43,517 nt of DNA from assembly GCA_903859415.1 (NCBI GenBank), contig CAIOMN010000090.1:1-43517 (forward strand), written 5' to 3'. Positions 22,730-31,416 of the stretch are shown piece by piece. The translations under genes and the position numbers were made by a program. How positions within the stretch are numbered: the first letter of the stretch is position 1; each line of letters begins with the position of its first letter. This stretch comes from an uncultured Methylococcaceae bacterium (GTDB lineage: Bacteria; Pseudomonadota; Gammaproteobacteria; Methylococcales; Methylomonadaceae). The notes under the pieces were generated by a model. That model saw only the letters and a program-made list of their open reading frames with translations, was not told the origin of the DNA and ran no database searches.

Positions 22730-25700
22730 ATGACCACCCATCAGGATGTAACTGTTGACGGTAATGAAGCCGTCGCCTATGTGGCTTACCGCATTAATGA
22801 AGTCTGTGCCATTTATCCGATTACCCCCTCGTCTGCGATGGCAGAATGGGCAGACCAATGGGCTGCGGAAGGTAAAACTAATATTTGGGGTAACATCCCT
22901 TTAATTGCCGAAATGCAAAGTGAGGGAGGCGCAGCGGGTGCCGTACACGGTGCGCTACAAACGGGGGCTTTATCAACAACATTTACTGCTTCGCAGGGAC
23001 TGTTATTGATGATTCCTAACATGTATAAAATTGCCGGTGAATTAACGTCTACCGTGTTTCATGTAGCGGCACGTTCATTAGCTACGCAAGGGTTATCCAT
23101 ATTTGGCGATCATTCCGATGTAATGGCAGTACGTGATACCGGTTTTGCCATGTTAGGTTCCAGTTCTGTGCAGGAAGCCCATGATATGGCTTTAATCGCA
23201 CAGGCAATTGCTTTGGAAGCACGGGTGCCCTTTATCCATTTTTTTGATGGCTTTCGAACTTCACATGAAGTGAATAAAATTAGTTTGCTATCTGACGAGC
23301 AAATTCGTGCCATGATTAACGGAGATTTAGTACGGGCACATCGTGCGCGTGGTTTAAATCCTGATCATCCGTTTATTCGTGGTACTGCACAAAACCCGGA
23401 TATCTATTTTCAAGCCCGCGAAACCGTTAATCCCTTTTACGCTAAAGTGCCGGCCATTACACAAAACATAATGGATAAGTTTGCGGCAATCACAGGACGC
23501 CAGTATCGATTATTCGAATATACCGGAGCCGAAGATGCGACTCGAGTGATCGTCATCATGGGGTCAGCGGCAGAGACAGTGAAACAAACGGTGGCTAGTC
23601 TGGTGACTAACGGTGAGAAAGTCGGCGTTATTCATGTGCGTTTGTATTTGCCGTTTTATCAGGATGCTTTTTTAGCCGAGTTGCCACTCACCGTCAGCAA
23701 TGTGGCTGTTTTAGATCGAACTAAATCACCAGGCGCGACGGGTGAACCACTCTTTCATGATGTGGTCAGTACTTTCGCAGAGGCGTTTAATACCGATAAG
23801 CTGGCCAAAATGCCAAAGACTGTGGGTGGGCGCTATGGCTTATCATCCAAAGAATTTACCCCGGCTATGGTCAAAGGTATCTTCGATGAGTTACTTAAAG
23901 CGCAACCTAAAAGTCATTTTACGATTGGGATAAATGACGATGTCAGTCATAGTAGTCTGGATTATGATCCAGGCTTCAATATTGATTCCGATAAAGTCAT
24001 TTCCGCTTTGTTTTTCGGCTTAGGTGCGGATGGTACTGTTGGGGCGAATAAAAATACCATTAAAATTATTGGCGACTTGCCAGGTTTTTATGCTCAGGGC
24101 TATTTTGTTTACGACTCAAAAAAGTCGGGTTCACAAACCATATCACATTTACGTTTTGGACCAGACCCTATTCATGCGCCCTATCTAGTACAGACTGCTC
24201 AATTTATTGGTTGTCATCAATTCAATTTCTTATTTAAAACGGATATCTTGGCACAAGCAGCACCAGGTTCTGTCTTCTTACTTAATAGCCCTTTCTCTGC
24301 TGAGGAAGTATGGGAGCATTTGCCCCGCTATGTACAAGAAAGCATTATCAACAAACGCTTGTCTTTTTACGTCATAGACGCCTCGACCGTAGCCCAGGAA
24401 ACCGGCATGGGTAATCGGGTCAATACTATTTTACAAACCTGCTTCTTTGCTCTTTCAGGTGTATTACCTCGTGATCAGGCTATTGCTAAAATTAAAGAGA
24501 CTATCAAAAAGACTTACAGCAAAAAAGGCGAAGAAGTCGTTTTACAAAATTATGCAGCGGTAGATCAAACGCTTGCGCATTTATTTCAGGTGCAAGTGCC
24601 ATTACTAGCTACCAGTCTTGTCGAAATGCCATTGATTGTCCCAGTTGAAGCACCTCAATTTGTGCAAGAAGTCACGGCAAAAATGATGGCAGGCGAGGGC
24701 GATCAACTCGCTGTCAGCCAATTGCCGCTAGACGGTACATATCCATCGGGAACTACGGCTTGGGAGAAACGTAATGTTTCGCAATATGTTCCAGAGTGGG
24801 TGCCTGAATTATGTATTCAGTGTGGTAATTGTAGTTTCGTTTGCCCGCATTCGGTTATTCGTGCCAAGTTTTATAATCAAAGCGTCTTGGAAAATGCCCC
24901 AACTGAGTTTAAATCTGCAAAGATCAGCGCCAGGGGCTTTCCTGAAACGCGGTACACCCTCCAGATATATCTGGAAGATTGTACGGGTTGTAACTTATGT
25001 GTCAGTGTCTGTCCTGCCATGAGTCTTAAAGAAAGTGGTGTTAAAGCGATTAATATGCAGGTCAAAGAACCGCTTCTGGAGCAGGAGCGAGAAAGCATTC
25101 GATTCTTTGAAAGCATATCCTACAATAATCGGGCGAACGTTGATTTTTCTTCTATTCGTGGTACCCAGTTTTTGCAACCACTGTTTGAGTTTTCTGGGGC
25201 ATGTGCGGGTTGTGGTGAGACCCCTTATGTTAAGTTAGTCTCGCAACTTTTTGGAGATCGTTTGATTGTTGCCAATGCGACGGGATGTTCATCAATCTAT
25301 GGGGGTAACTTACCCACAACACCCTGGACCAAAAACAGTGATGACCGCGGCCCCGCTTGGTCCAATTCCTTGTTTGAAGATAATGCCGAGTTTGGGTTAG
25401 GCTTTCGCTTAACGGCAGATAAACATCGTGCCTTCGCGATGCAATTGACCCGTGAATTTCAGCATGAATTAGGCAGCGATCTGGTGAATGCAATTCTTAA
25501 TGCACCGCAAAAAACAGAGTCCCAGATTCGTATCCAACGAGAAAGAGTGGCTGAATTAAAGTCTATTTTATTGCAGATGAATTCAGAAAAAGCTCTGGAT
25601 TTATTGTCGGTTGCTGATCATTTGGTTCGCCGCAGTATCTGGATTATGGGCGGTGATGGCTGGGCTTATGATATTGGTTCAGGAGGGCTTGATCATATCC

Positions 25701-26311
25701 TTGCCAGTGGTCGGGATGTCAATGTACTGGTGATGGATACTGAGGTGTATTCCAATACCGGCGGGCAAATGTCCAAATCCACGCCATTAGGTGCCGTGGC
25801 TAAATTTGCTGCAGGTGGTAAAACGGTTGCTAAAAAGGATATCGCTTTACAAGCTATTTCTTACGGAAATGTCTATGTCGCGCGTATCGCAATGGGTGCC
25901 AATCCGCAACAAACCTTATTAGCCATGCGTGAAGCAGAGGCTTATCCCGGCCCCTCTTTAATCTTGGCTTATAGTCACTGTATAGCGCATGGCATCAACA
26001 TGCAAAATGGATTAAAACAGCAAGATTTAGCCACAGCATCAGGCTATTGGCCTCTCATACGTTATAACCCCGTTTTGCGTCAAGCCGATAAAAATCCGTT
26101 TGTGCTGGATTCTCCACGCCCACGTAAATCCTTTAAAGATTACGCCTATAATGAATTGCGCTATAAAATGCTGCAAAGAACTAATCCAGCTGAAGCGGAT
26201 CGATTGTTAAAGCTTGCACAGCAGATTGTAAATCAAAAGTGGGAAATTTATGAACAGATGGCAACACGCTCTGGTAGTCAGTTTCACCCAGATGCCAATA
26301 ATATTGAATAG
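22730..26311 (+). CDS. nifJ: Pyruvate:ferredoxin (flavodoxin) oxidoreductase
   Basis: A 1193-aa single-chain PFOR that interconverts pyruvate plus CoA and acetyl-CoA plus CO2 with reduced ferredoxin or flavodoxin. Domains run in the canonical order: pyrimidine-binding (YRINEVCAIYPITPSSAMAE), the domain with SQGLLLMIPNMYKIAGE, a gamma domain around 410-600, then a two-[4Fe-4S] ferredoxin domain with CIQCGNCSFVCPHS near 695 and CTGCNLCVSVCPAM near 750. The last is the TPP domain with CAGCGETPY near 823 and GGDGWAYDIGSGGLDH near 974. All cluster cysteines, including the proximal-cluster CAGC, are present. Full length is normal for NifJ. Oxygen-sensitive in most species, its presence indicates hypoxic metabolism or a nitrogenase/anabolic link. 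Confidence 0.96.
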   Translation: MTTHQDVTVDGNEAVAYVAYRINEVCAIYPITPSSAMAEWADQWAAEGKTNIWGNIPLIAEMQSEGGAAGAVHGALQTGALSTTFTASQGLLLMIPNMYKIAGELTSTVFHVAARSLATQGLSIFGDHSDVMAVRDTGFAMLGSSSVQEAHDMALIAQAIALEARVPFIHFFDGFRTSHEVNKISLLSDEQIRAMINGDLVRAHRARGLNPDHPFIRGTAQNPDIYFQARETVNPFYAKVPAITQNIMDKFAAITGRQYRLFEYTGAEDATRVIVIMGSAAETVKQTVASLVTNGEKVGVIHVRLYLPFYQDAFLAELPLTVSNVAVLDRTKSPGATGEPLFHDVVSTFAEAFNTDKLAKMPKTVGGRYGLSSKEFTPAMVKGIFDELLKAQPKSHFTIGINDDVSHSSLDYDPGFNIDSDKVISALFFGLGADGTVGANKNTIKIIGDLPGFYAQGYFVYDSKKSGSQTISHLRFGPDPIHAPYLVQTAQFIGCHQFNFLFKTDILAQAAPGSVFLLNSPFSAEEVWEHLPRYVQESIINKRLSFYVIDASTVAQETGMGNRVNTILQTCFFALSGVLPRDQAIAKIKETIKKTYSKKGEEVVLQNYAAVDQTLAHLFQVQVPLLATSLVEMPLIVPVEAPQFVQEVTAKMMAGEGDQLAVSQLPLDGTYPSGTTAWEKRNVSQYVPEWVPELCIQCGNCSFVCPHSVIRAKFYNQSVLENAPTEFKSAKISARGFPETRYTLQIYLEDCTGCNLCVSVCPAMSLKESGVKAINMQVKEPLLEQERESIRFFESISYNNRANVDFSSIRGTQFLQPLFEFSGACAGCGETPYVKLVSQLFGDRLIVANATGCSSIYGGNLPTTPWTKNSDDRGPAWSNSLFEDNAEFGLGFRLTADKHRAFAMQLTREFQHELGSDLVNAILNAPQKTESQIRIQRERVAELKSILLQMNSEKALDLLSVADHLVRRSIWIMGGDGWAYDIGSGGLDHILASGRDVNVLVMDTEVYSNTGGQMSKSTPLGAVAKFAAGGKTVAKKDIALQAISYGNVYVARIAMGANPQQTLLAMREAEAYPGPSLILAYSHCIAHGINMQNGLKQQDLATASGYWPLIRYNPVLRQADKNPFVLDSPRPRKSFKDYAYNELRYKMLQRTNPAEADRLLKLAQQIVNQKWEIYEQMATRSGSQFHPDANNIE

Positions 26312-26322
26312 AGGAAAATAAT

Positions 26323-27363
26323 ATGGATTTATCGACCGATTACATGGGACTTAAGCTGAAACATCCCATTGTTGCCTCTTCATCGCCCTTATCAGATTCA
26401 CTGGAAGGTATTAAATTACTGGAAGACTCGGGCGCTTCAGCAGTGGTTTTGTATTCACTGTTTGAAGAACAAATTCGCAGGGATAATGAGGCGTTTGATT
26501 TTTTTCTGCAATCGGGGACGGAAAGTTTTGCTGAGTCTCTTAACTATTTTCCGCATTTTGATATTGCCCATAAAGGACCTGATCAATATCTGAATTTGGT
26601 TCGTAAAGCGGTTGAAGCGACTGATATTCCAATTATTGCAAGCCTTAATGGCGTCACCAGTAAGGGTTGGATTGATTACGCAAAACAAATTCAACAAGCG
26701 GGTGCTAGTGCTATTGAATTGAATGTTTATTTTATACCGACTGATCTTAATATGACGGCAGAAGCAGTCGAGCAGGATTACTTTGATATTTTGAAAGCGG
26801 TAAAGTCAGCGGTATCGGTTCCTGTGTCAATGAAACTCAGTCCATTTTTTAGCTCTACAGGCAATATGGTAAAACGTTTGGATAAGGAAGGCGTAGATGG
26901 ACTGGTATTATTTAACCGCTTTTACCAACCTGATATTAATTTAGAGACTCTAACAATAGATCCACATACCGAATTAAGTAATCCGGCAGAAATTCGTTTA
27001 CCATTACTTTGGATCGCAGTATTGTACGGTCAAATTGAAGCCTCTCTGGCTGCAAGTCGAGGCGTTTATTCTGCAACAGAAGTTATCAAGTATTTAATGG
27101 TCGGAGCCGATGTGGTTATGGTGGCTTCAGTTCTGATGAAGAATGGACCACACTATTTACAAGTACTGCTCAGTGAGACAGAAAAATGGCTTTCTGCAAG
27201 AGGTTATCATTCATTGAATGAAGTAAGAGGTGTGATGAGCCGACAAAAAATAAAAGATCCTGGGGCTTTCGAAAGGGTCAATTATATTAAGGTGCTAGAG
27301 AGTTTCGAGAATCCTTTTGCTTCAGGAATAGTTGGTGCCAGCAACATAACTAACCACCGTTGA
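26323..27363 (+). CDS. Dihydroorotate-dehydrogenase-like flavoprotein
   Basis: A 346-aa (beta/alpha)8 FMN protein of the PyrD/DHOD superfamily, labelled dihydroorotate dehydrogenase-like. The start YMGLKLKHPIVASSSPL and the FMN-phosphate loops RGVYSATEVIKYLMVGADVV fit the fold. The usual active-site segment NxSCPN is replaced by ELNVYFIPTDLN, so the catalytic Cys/Ser base is absent and true dihydroorotate oxidation is unlikely. It starts 11 bases after nifJ with GAGGAAA upstream, the third gene of the operon. This GltD-like/NifJ/DHOD-like arrangement suggests a linked flavin electron carrier or another substrate. The reaction is unknown. Confidence 0.85.
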   Translation: MDLSTDYMGLKLKHPIVASSSPLSDSLEGIKLLEDSGASAVVLYSLFEEQIRRDNEAFDFFLQSGTESFAESLNYFPHFDIAHKGPDQYLNLVRKAVEATDIPIIASLNGVTSKGWIDYAKQIQQAGASAIELNVYFIPTDLNMTAEAVEQDYFDILKAVKSAVSVPVSMKLSPFFSSTGNMVKRLDKEGVDGLVLFNRFYQPDINLETLTIDPHTELSNPAEIRLPLLWIAVLYGQIEASLAASRGVYSATEVIKYLMVGADVVMVASVLMKNGPHYLQVLLSETEKWLSARGYHSLNEVRGVMSRQKIKDPGAFERVNYIKVLESFENPFASGIVGASNITNHR

Positions 27364-27400
27364 AAAATCGTGCTAGTTAAAAATCTCTTGTGTTCTTGAA

Positions 27401-27436
27401 TGACAGTCCGAGAATAGTTCTATTTTCGGACTGTCA
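27401..27436. terminator. Bidirectional terminator-like hairpin
   Basis: TGACAGTCCGA (27401-27411) and TCGGACTGTCA (27426-27436) form a perfect 11-bp stem with a 14-base loop. It lies 37 bases after the DHOD-like gene and just beyond the end of the convergent J-domain gene. No strong T-run follows on the plus strand. Confidence 0.55.
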
Positions 27437-27441
27437 CTGAG

Positions 27442-28449
27442 TTAAAATTCCCGGACAGTACGTACTCTATGAGTGAGATTTTTATTGCCAGAAAATTGAT
27501 TGCCGATATAAAAATTATGAAACCAGGCATTAAAGCTATCGCTTTCTGTTGAGCTCCAATAAAGGTGATTAGCAAAATCGCCAACTAAATTCCTTTGTTC
27601 GTATAATAGCTTAAGTTCATTTCGATTGGGTAAATGCCAATCAAAAGGGTGGCTGCCAGTTAATTTTTTGGCTTCATGCCAGGTTGCTTTGATTGATAAA
27701 TCTACACGGCTTGCTGCTAGTCCATGATGGCCTGAAGTATCAACATAAAAGACAATGCCGTTATCTTCTAAAATATCACCCAATTGATACGTGGTTCTTA
27801 CAGGCATTTCGTAACCGGTTAACTGGTATTTTTTGATGATAGTTTCAATAACATGATAGGGATTTAAGCGTTCATTAGTTTGAGCAACCAGTTTATTAAT
27901 TTCTTTTGCTGCTGCACGTTGTTGTGTACTAAGTAACCAACGAGAGAAGTTTTGTATATCAATATTAGTGCCAAAGAATTTTTTGATAAATTCGCTTTCA
28001 AGGTTTTCTGCAATTAATTGAGCCTCATCAAACCGTTTACTTTCAAGAATTTTTTGCTTAAAAGAGAAGGCGAGCTCTTTTGATAAAACATTAAGATTCT
28101 GATATAAATCATCGAGTCCTTTAACCAGTTCAATGGCAATTAACCAGCCGGGCTCTAATTCTTTGTCTTTATTATTGAGGTTGTTATCTTCAGTGTCTTG
28201 ATTAGACTCAAAGCCTGTTTTTGTAGTGGCTTGTCCCTGGGTGTATTGTTTCCTTTTTTCAGGGTCTATTAATACGGCATAGGCTTCGTTAATTTCTTTC
28301 GTTTTTCTTATGGCTTCATCTGTATCACCTTCATAGCGATCAGGGTGATAGACCATCATTAGCGCCTTGTAGGCGGCTTTAATTACAACCATTTCGGCGC
28401 TATCAATGACGCCTAATACGCTGTAGTAATCTTTTTGTATCGCACTCAT
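27442..28449 (-). CDS. J-domain protein fused to an Lcl/DUF1566 C-terminal domain
   Basis: A 335-aa protein with two recognisable ends. Residues about 7-72 form a DnaJ J-domain with YYSVLGV, the HPD tripeptide at 35-37 in MVYHPDRYE, and the EINEAYAVLIDPEKRKQY helix IV. It should stimulate DnaK ATPase. Residues about 225-335 resemble the DUF1566/Lcl domain of surface and collagen-binding-like proteins: GLAASRVDL, ATWHEAKKL, WHLPNRNELKLLYE, YWSSTES, AWFHNF and VRTVREF. The middle (100-220) is helical and unknown. No signal peptide is present. The usual Gly/Phe and zinc domains of DnaJ are missing, so this is a type III J-protein whose C-terminus may bind a specific client. Confidence 0.85.
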   Translation of the reverse strand: MSAIQKDYYSVLGVIDSAEMVVIKAAYKALMMVYHPDRYEGDTDEAIRKTKEINEAYAVLIDPEKRKQYTQGQATTKTGFESNQDTEDNNLNNKDKELEPGWLIAIELVKGLDDLYQNLNVLSKELAFSFKQKILESKRFDEAQLIAENLESEFIKKFFGTNIDIQNFSRWLLSTQQRAAAKEINKLVAQTNERLNPYHVIETIIKKYQLTGYEMPVRTTYQLGDILEDNGIVFYVDTSGHHGLAASRVDLSIKATWHEAKKLTGSHPFDWHLPNRNELKLLYEQRNLVGDFANHLYWSSTESDSFNAWFHNFYIGNQFSGNKNLTHRVRTVREF

Positions 28450-28672
28450 TTTGCACCGTGTTGCATAAAATCGAAAAGCACTATATCAGTTATCGTTTTT
28501 TATATTTATTAGCGTTACAATCACGCATTTAAGTTCAATTGTGATCATCATCCAAGAATTATATCAATATTACTTGATCAACACGCGGAATTGACGAAAA
28601 TGCTTTTTCTGATTAGAAGGTTGACTTGGGGATTTAATTCTAATTTGAACCAATTTAAGGTGTTTATTGGGA

Positions 28673-28936
28673 ATGAATAATGATACGTTGTTAAATCAGG
28701 CTCGTGATCTTTATACGGCGCTGTACGTTGAACAGTTTACTCAGTCAATTGATAATAAAGCCAGAGGTGAGCGCCTTAATGATCTGGTTATACGTGCTTA
28801 TTGCCGTTATCAGAGACGTTTAAATTGTTGTGTTTTGTGTTACCAGTATCGGACAACTGATTGTGGTCGAGAGTCCTTTTGGAAAGAAGGTTTGATGTGC
28901 TCACCTGATATAAGGCGTTCAATGAAATCGAAATAA
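28673..28936 (+). CDS. Small cysteine-containing hypothetical protein
   Basis: An 87-aa open frame. The N-terminal half is a hydrophilic helix (LLNQARDLYTALYVEQFTQ); the C-terminal half is basic and has cysteines in CCVLCYQ, TDCGRE and MCSP, which might bind metal. I know no family for it. ATG 28673 follows AAGG (28657-28660) at 12 bases, a little long. The position between the J-domain gene and the GNAT-nitrilase gene gives no functional hint. It looks like a genuine small gene because its frame is uniformly protein-like, but this is uncertain. Confidence 0.5.
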   Translation: MNNDTLLNQARDLYTALYVEQFTQSIDNKARGERLNDLVIRAYCRYQRRLNCCVLCYQYRTTDCGRESFWKEGLMCSPDIRRSMKSK

Positions 28937-29051
28937 ATAGGCTGTTTTAGTTAGATTAAAATCTGATGTACATAAGTGCTGATAAGAAGCGTTGGGAACT
29001 TTTGTTTCAGTGTAACAAAACTGTAAAAAAACAAAGTTAAGCTAATAGGAT

Positions 29052-30581
29052 ATGAAAAAAATTAAAATTGAAAAACATAAGCTTTTACTCAGGCATCTTA
29101 CGCTTGATGATTACGATAATATTGCTATTTTAATGGAGCATGTTTACGGTAATTTAGGTGGGGCTTGGAAGGCTGATCAATATGCCGCTCAAGTCAATCG
29201 ATTTCCTCAAGGACAAATTTGCATCGAGGATAATGGAAAATTAGTGGCTGCTGCCTTAAGTATGATTGTTGATTATAGCCGTTTTGGTGATATTCATACG
29301 TATGCGCAAATTACGGGTGATGGTTATTTAACGCATCATGATCCGCACGGTGATACCTTGTATGGTGTTGATATTTTTGTACACCCTGAGTACAGAGGCT
29401 TACGCTTGGGTCGACGCTTGTATGATGCACGTAAAGAATTATGTCGAAATCTTAATTTACGTAGATTCATTGCGGGTGGGCGGATTCCGGGTTACGCTAA
29501 TTATGCGGACACTTTAACACCGGTAGGCTACATTGAAGAAGTCAAGAACAGAGAAATTTTTGACCCCGTATTATCATTTCAGCTTTTAAATGGTTTCCAT
29601 GTTAGAAAGGTATTGACGGGCTATCTGCCTGTTGATGCTGATTCTAAGGGGTTTGCGACTCTGCTTGAATGGGTTAATCTTGATTATATCGAGAAAGTAC
29701 CTATGATTGGCGGCCCTAAAAATATTATTCGTTTAGGTGTCGTTCAATGGCAAATGCGGACCTTAACCAGTGTCGAAGAATTACTTAAACACGCAGAGTT
29801 TTTTATTGATGCAGTCTCTGGTTACCAATCCGATTTTGTACTGTTTCCTGAATACATGAGTGCGCCACTCATGGGCTTGTTTAATGATAAAAATCCACCG
29901 GATGCAATTCGTGCTTTGGCGGGGTTTACCAGTGAAATCCGCAATGGACTATTAGACATGGCAATGTCTTATAACATCAATATCATAGCGGGCTCTATGC
30001 CAGAGTATAGTTCTCATGAACTTTATAATGTTTCCTGGATACTGAGAAGGGATGGTACTTTTGAGGCTCAATATAAAATACATGTCACTATTGATGAGGT
30101 GAGTTGTTGGGGGGTTAAAGGCGGGGATGCGTTAAAAGTATTTGATACTGACTGTGGAAAGATTGCAGTATTAATCTGTTATGACTCTGAGTTTCCAGAG
30201 TTAGCGCGTTTGGCAACGATGCAGGGGGCACAGATTATTTTTGTACCCTTTTGGACGGATACTAAAAACGCTTATCAACGCGTGCGATACTGTTCGCAAG
30301 CGCGAGCTATTGAAAATGAATGCTTTGTTGCAATTACAGGCAGTGTTGGAAACTTGCCGCACGCTGAAAACATGGATATTCAATATGCACAGGCCGCTAT
30401 TTTTAGTCCGAGTGACTTTTCGTTCCCACATGATGCCATCTTGGCAGAAGCAACTCCCAACACAGAAATGACATTAATTACTGATGTTAATCTGGATTTG
30501 TTAAAACAGGTCCGTACCCGAGGCGCCGTTCGTAATTTGGCTAATCGGCGTCAGGATTTATATCGCCTGGAATGGGTCTAG
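29052..30581 (+). CDS. GNAT acetyltransferase-nitrilase fusion protein
   Basis: A 509-aa bifunctional protein. The N-terminal GNAT domain (about 10-200) has VDIFVHPEYRGLRLGRRLYD, the acetyl-CoA-binding R-x-x-G-x-G/A-like loop. The C-terminal carbon-nitrogen hydrolase domain (about 225-500) has the catalytic triad Glu267 in LFPEYMSAP, Lys342 in QYKIHVT and Cys376 in LICYDSEFPE. The fusion is a known family (GNAT plus amidase/nitrilase), but the substrate is not established. TAGGAT precedes ATG 29052. The hydrolase would release ammonia from an amide or nitrile. GloB follows 9 bases later; no clear biochemical link between them is seen. Confidence 0.88.
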   Translation: MKKIKIEKHKLLLRHLTLDDYDNIAILMEHVYGNLGGAWKADQYAAQVNRFPQGQICIEDNGKLVAAALSMIVDYSRFGDIHTYAQITGDGYLTHHDPHGDTLYGVDIFVHPEYRGLRLGRRLYDARKELCRNLNLRRFIAGGRIPGYANYADTLTPVGYIEEVKNREIFDPVLSFQLLNGFHVRKVLTGYLPVDADSKGFATLLEWVNLDYIEKVPMIGGPKNIIRLGVVQWQMRTLTSVEELLKHAEFFIDAVSGYQSDFVLFPEYMSAPLMGLFNDKNPPDAIRALAGFTSEIRNGLLDMAMSYNINIIAGSMPEYSSHELYNVSWILRRDGTFEAQYKIHVTIDEVSCWGVKGGDALKVFDTDCGKIAVLICYDSEFPELARLATMQGAQIIFVPFWTDTKNAYQRVRYCSQARAIENECFVAITGSVGNLPHAENMDIQYAQAAIFSPSDFSFPHDAILAEATPNTEMTLITDVNLDLLKQVRTRGAVRNLANRRQDLYRLEWV

Positions 30582-30590
30582 TTGTTAGCT

Positions 30591-31355
30591 ATGTTGACTG
30601 TTATACAAATCAAGGTGTTAGAAGATAATTATATTTATCTGATTCATGATGAGGTATCGGGTGAAACTGCTGTTGTTGATCCCGCCATGTCGAAGCCGGT
30701 TTTGGATGTGTTAGATGAAAAAGGTTGGCGATTGACTTATGTTTTAAATACCCATCATCATTGGGATCATGTGGAAGGTAATCTTGAGATAAAGCAAAGA
30801 ACAGCTTGTAAAGTAGTTGCTGCTCAATCAGATCGGGAACGTGTTCCCGGTATTGATCTGGGTGTTAATGAAGGAGACGCAATTTTTTTAGGTGAGCACA
30901 AACTTCAGGTAATTGCGACCCCGGGACATACAAGTGGTCACGTTGTATATTATTCCGCAGACAATTTAGCTTTATTTTGTGGTGATACTTTGTTTGTGAT
31001 GGGCTGTGGGCGATTGTTTGATGGTACTGCCGAGCAAATGTATCAGTCTTTACAAACAATAAAAGCATTGCCACCGGAAACCCGTGTGTATTGCGCCCAT
31101 GAATATACTGAAGCTAACGGACGATTTGCTTTAAGTATTGAGCCGGATAATAAACAGTTGCAAGACAAAATGCTTACAGTGAGACAATTGAGAGCAGAGC
31201 AAAAACCAACTGTTCCGTCAACTATTGAACAGGAACGGGCGACTAATCCATTTTTTAGAGTCGATAGTTTAAGTGTACAACAGACACTAGGACTGTTAGG
31301 TGAAAACCCAGTACGTGTTTTTACTGAGTTGCGAAAACGTAAAGATAATTGGTAA
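30591..31355 (+). CDS. gloB: Hydroxyacylglutathione hydrolase (glyoxalase II)
   Basis: A 254-aa metallo-beta-lactamase-fold enzyme that hydrolyses S-lactoylglutathione to lactate and glutathione, completing methylglyoxal detoxification. The binuclear metal site is clear: THHHWDHVEG with His55, His57, Asp59 and His60, then GHTSGHVVYY, FCGDTLFVMGCGRLF and CAHEYTEAN. The substrate-binding C-terminal segment ends in FTELRKRKDNW, as in other GloB proteins. I chose ATG 30591; the TTG at 30582 adds three residues without a ribosome site. It is 9 bases behind the GNAT-nitrilase gene and ends before a strong terminator shared with lysS. Confidence 0.94.
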   Translation: MLTVIQIKVLEDNYIYLIHDEVSGETAVVDPAMSKPVLDVLDEKGWRLTYVLNTHHHWDHVEGNLEIKQRTACKVVAAQSDRERVPGIDLGVNEGDAIFLGEHKLQVIATPGHTSGHVVYYSADNLALFCGDTLFVMGCGRLFDGTAEQMYQSLQTIKALPPETRVYCAHEYTEANGRFALSIEPDNKQLQDKMLTVRQLRAEQKPTVPSTIEQERATNPFFRVDSLSVQQTLGLLGENPVRVFTELRKRKDNW

Positions 31356-31363
31356 GCGTATGC

Positions 31364-31398
31364 TTCAAAGACCCTTGTCGTGTGAAAGGGTCTTTGAA
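31364..31398. terminator. Bidirectional terminator between gloB and lysS
   Basis: TTCAAAGACCCTT (31364-31376) and AAGGGTCTTTGAA (31386-31398) pair perfectly over 13 bp around a 9-base loop. It sits 8 bases after the gloB stop and 18 bases beyond the end of the convergent lysS gene. A U-run is weak on both sides. Confidence 0.75.
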
Positions 31399-31416
31399 TC
31401 CTGCCTATAGTGCGTA

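Noticed and set aside
26323-27363. Genuine PyrD dihydroorotate dehydrogenase
   Set aside because: The NxSCPN catalytic segment is missing and the gene is in a NifJ operon rather than with pyrimidine genes.
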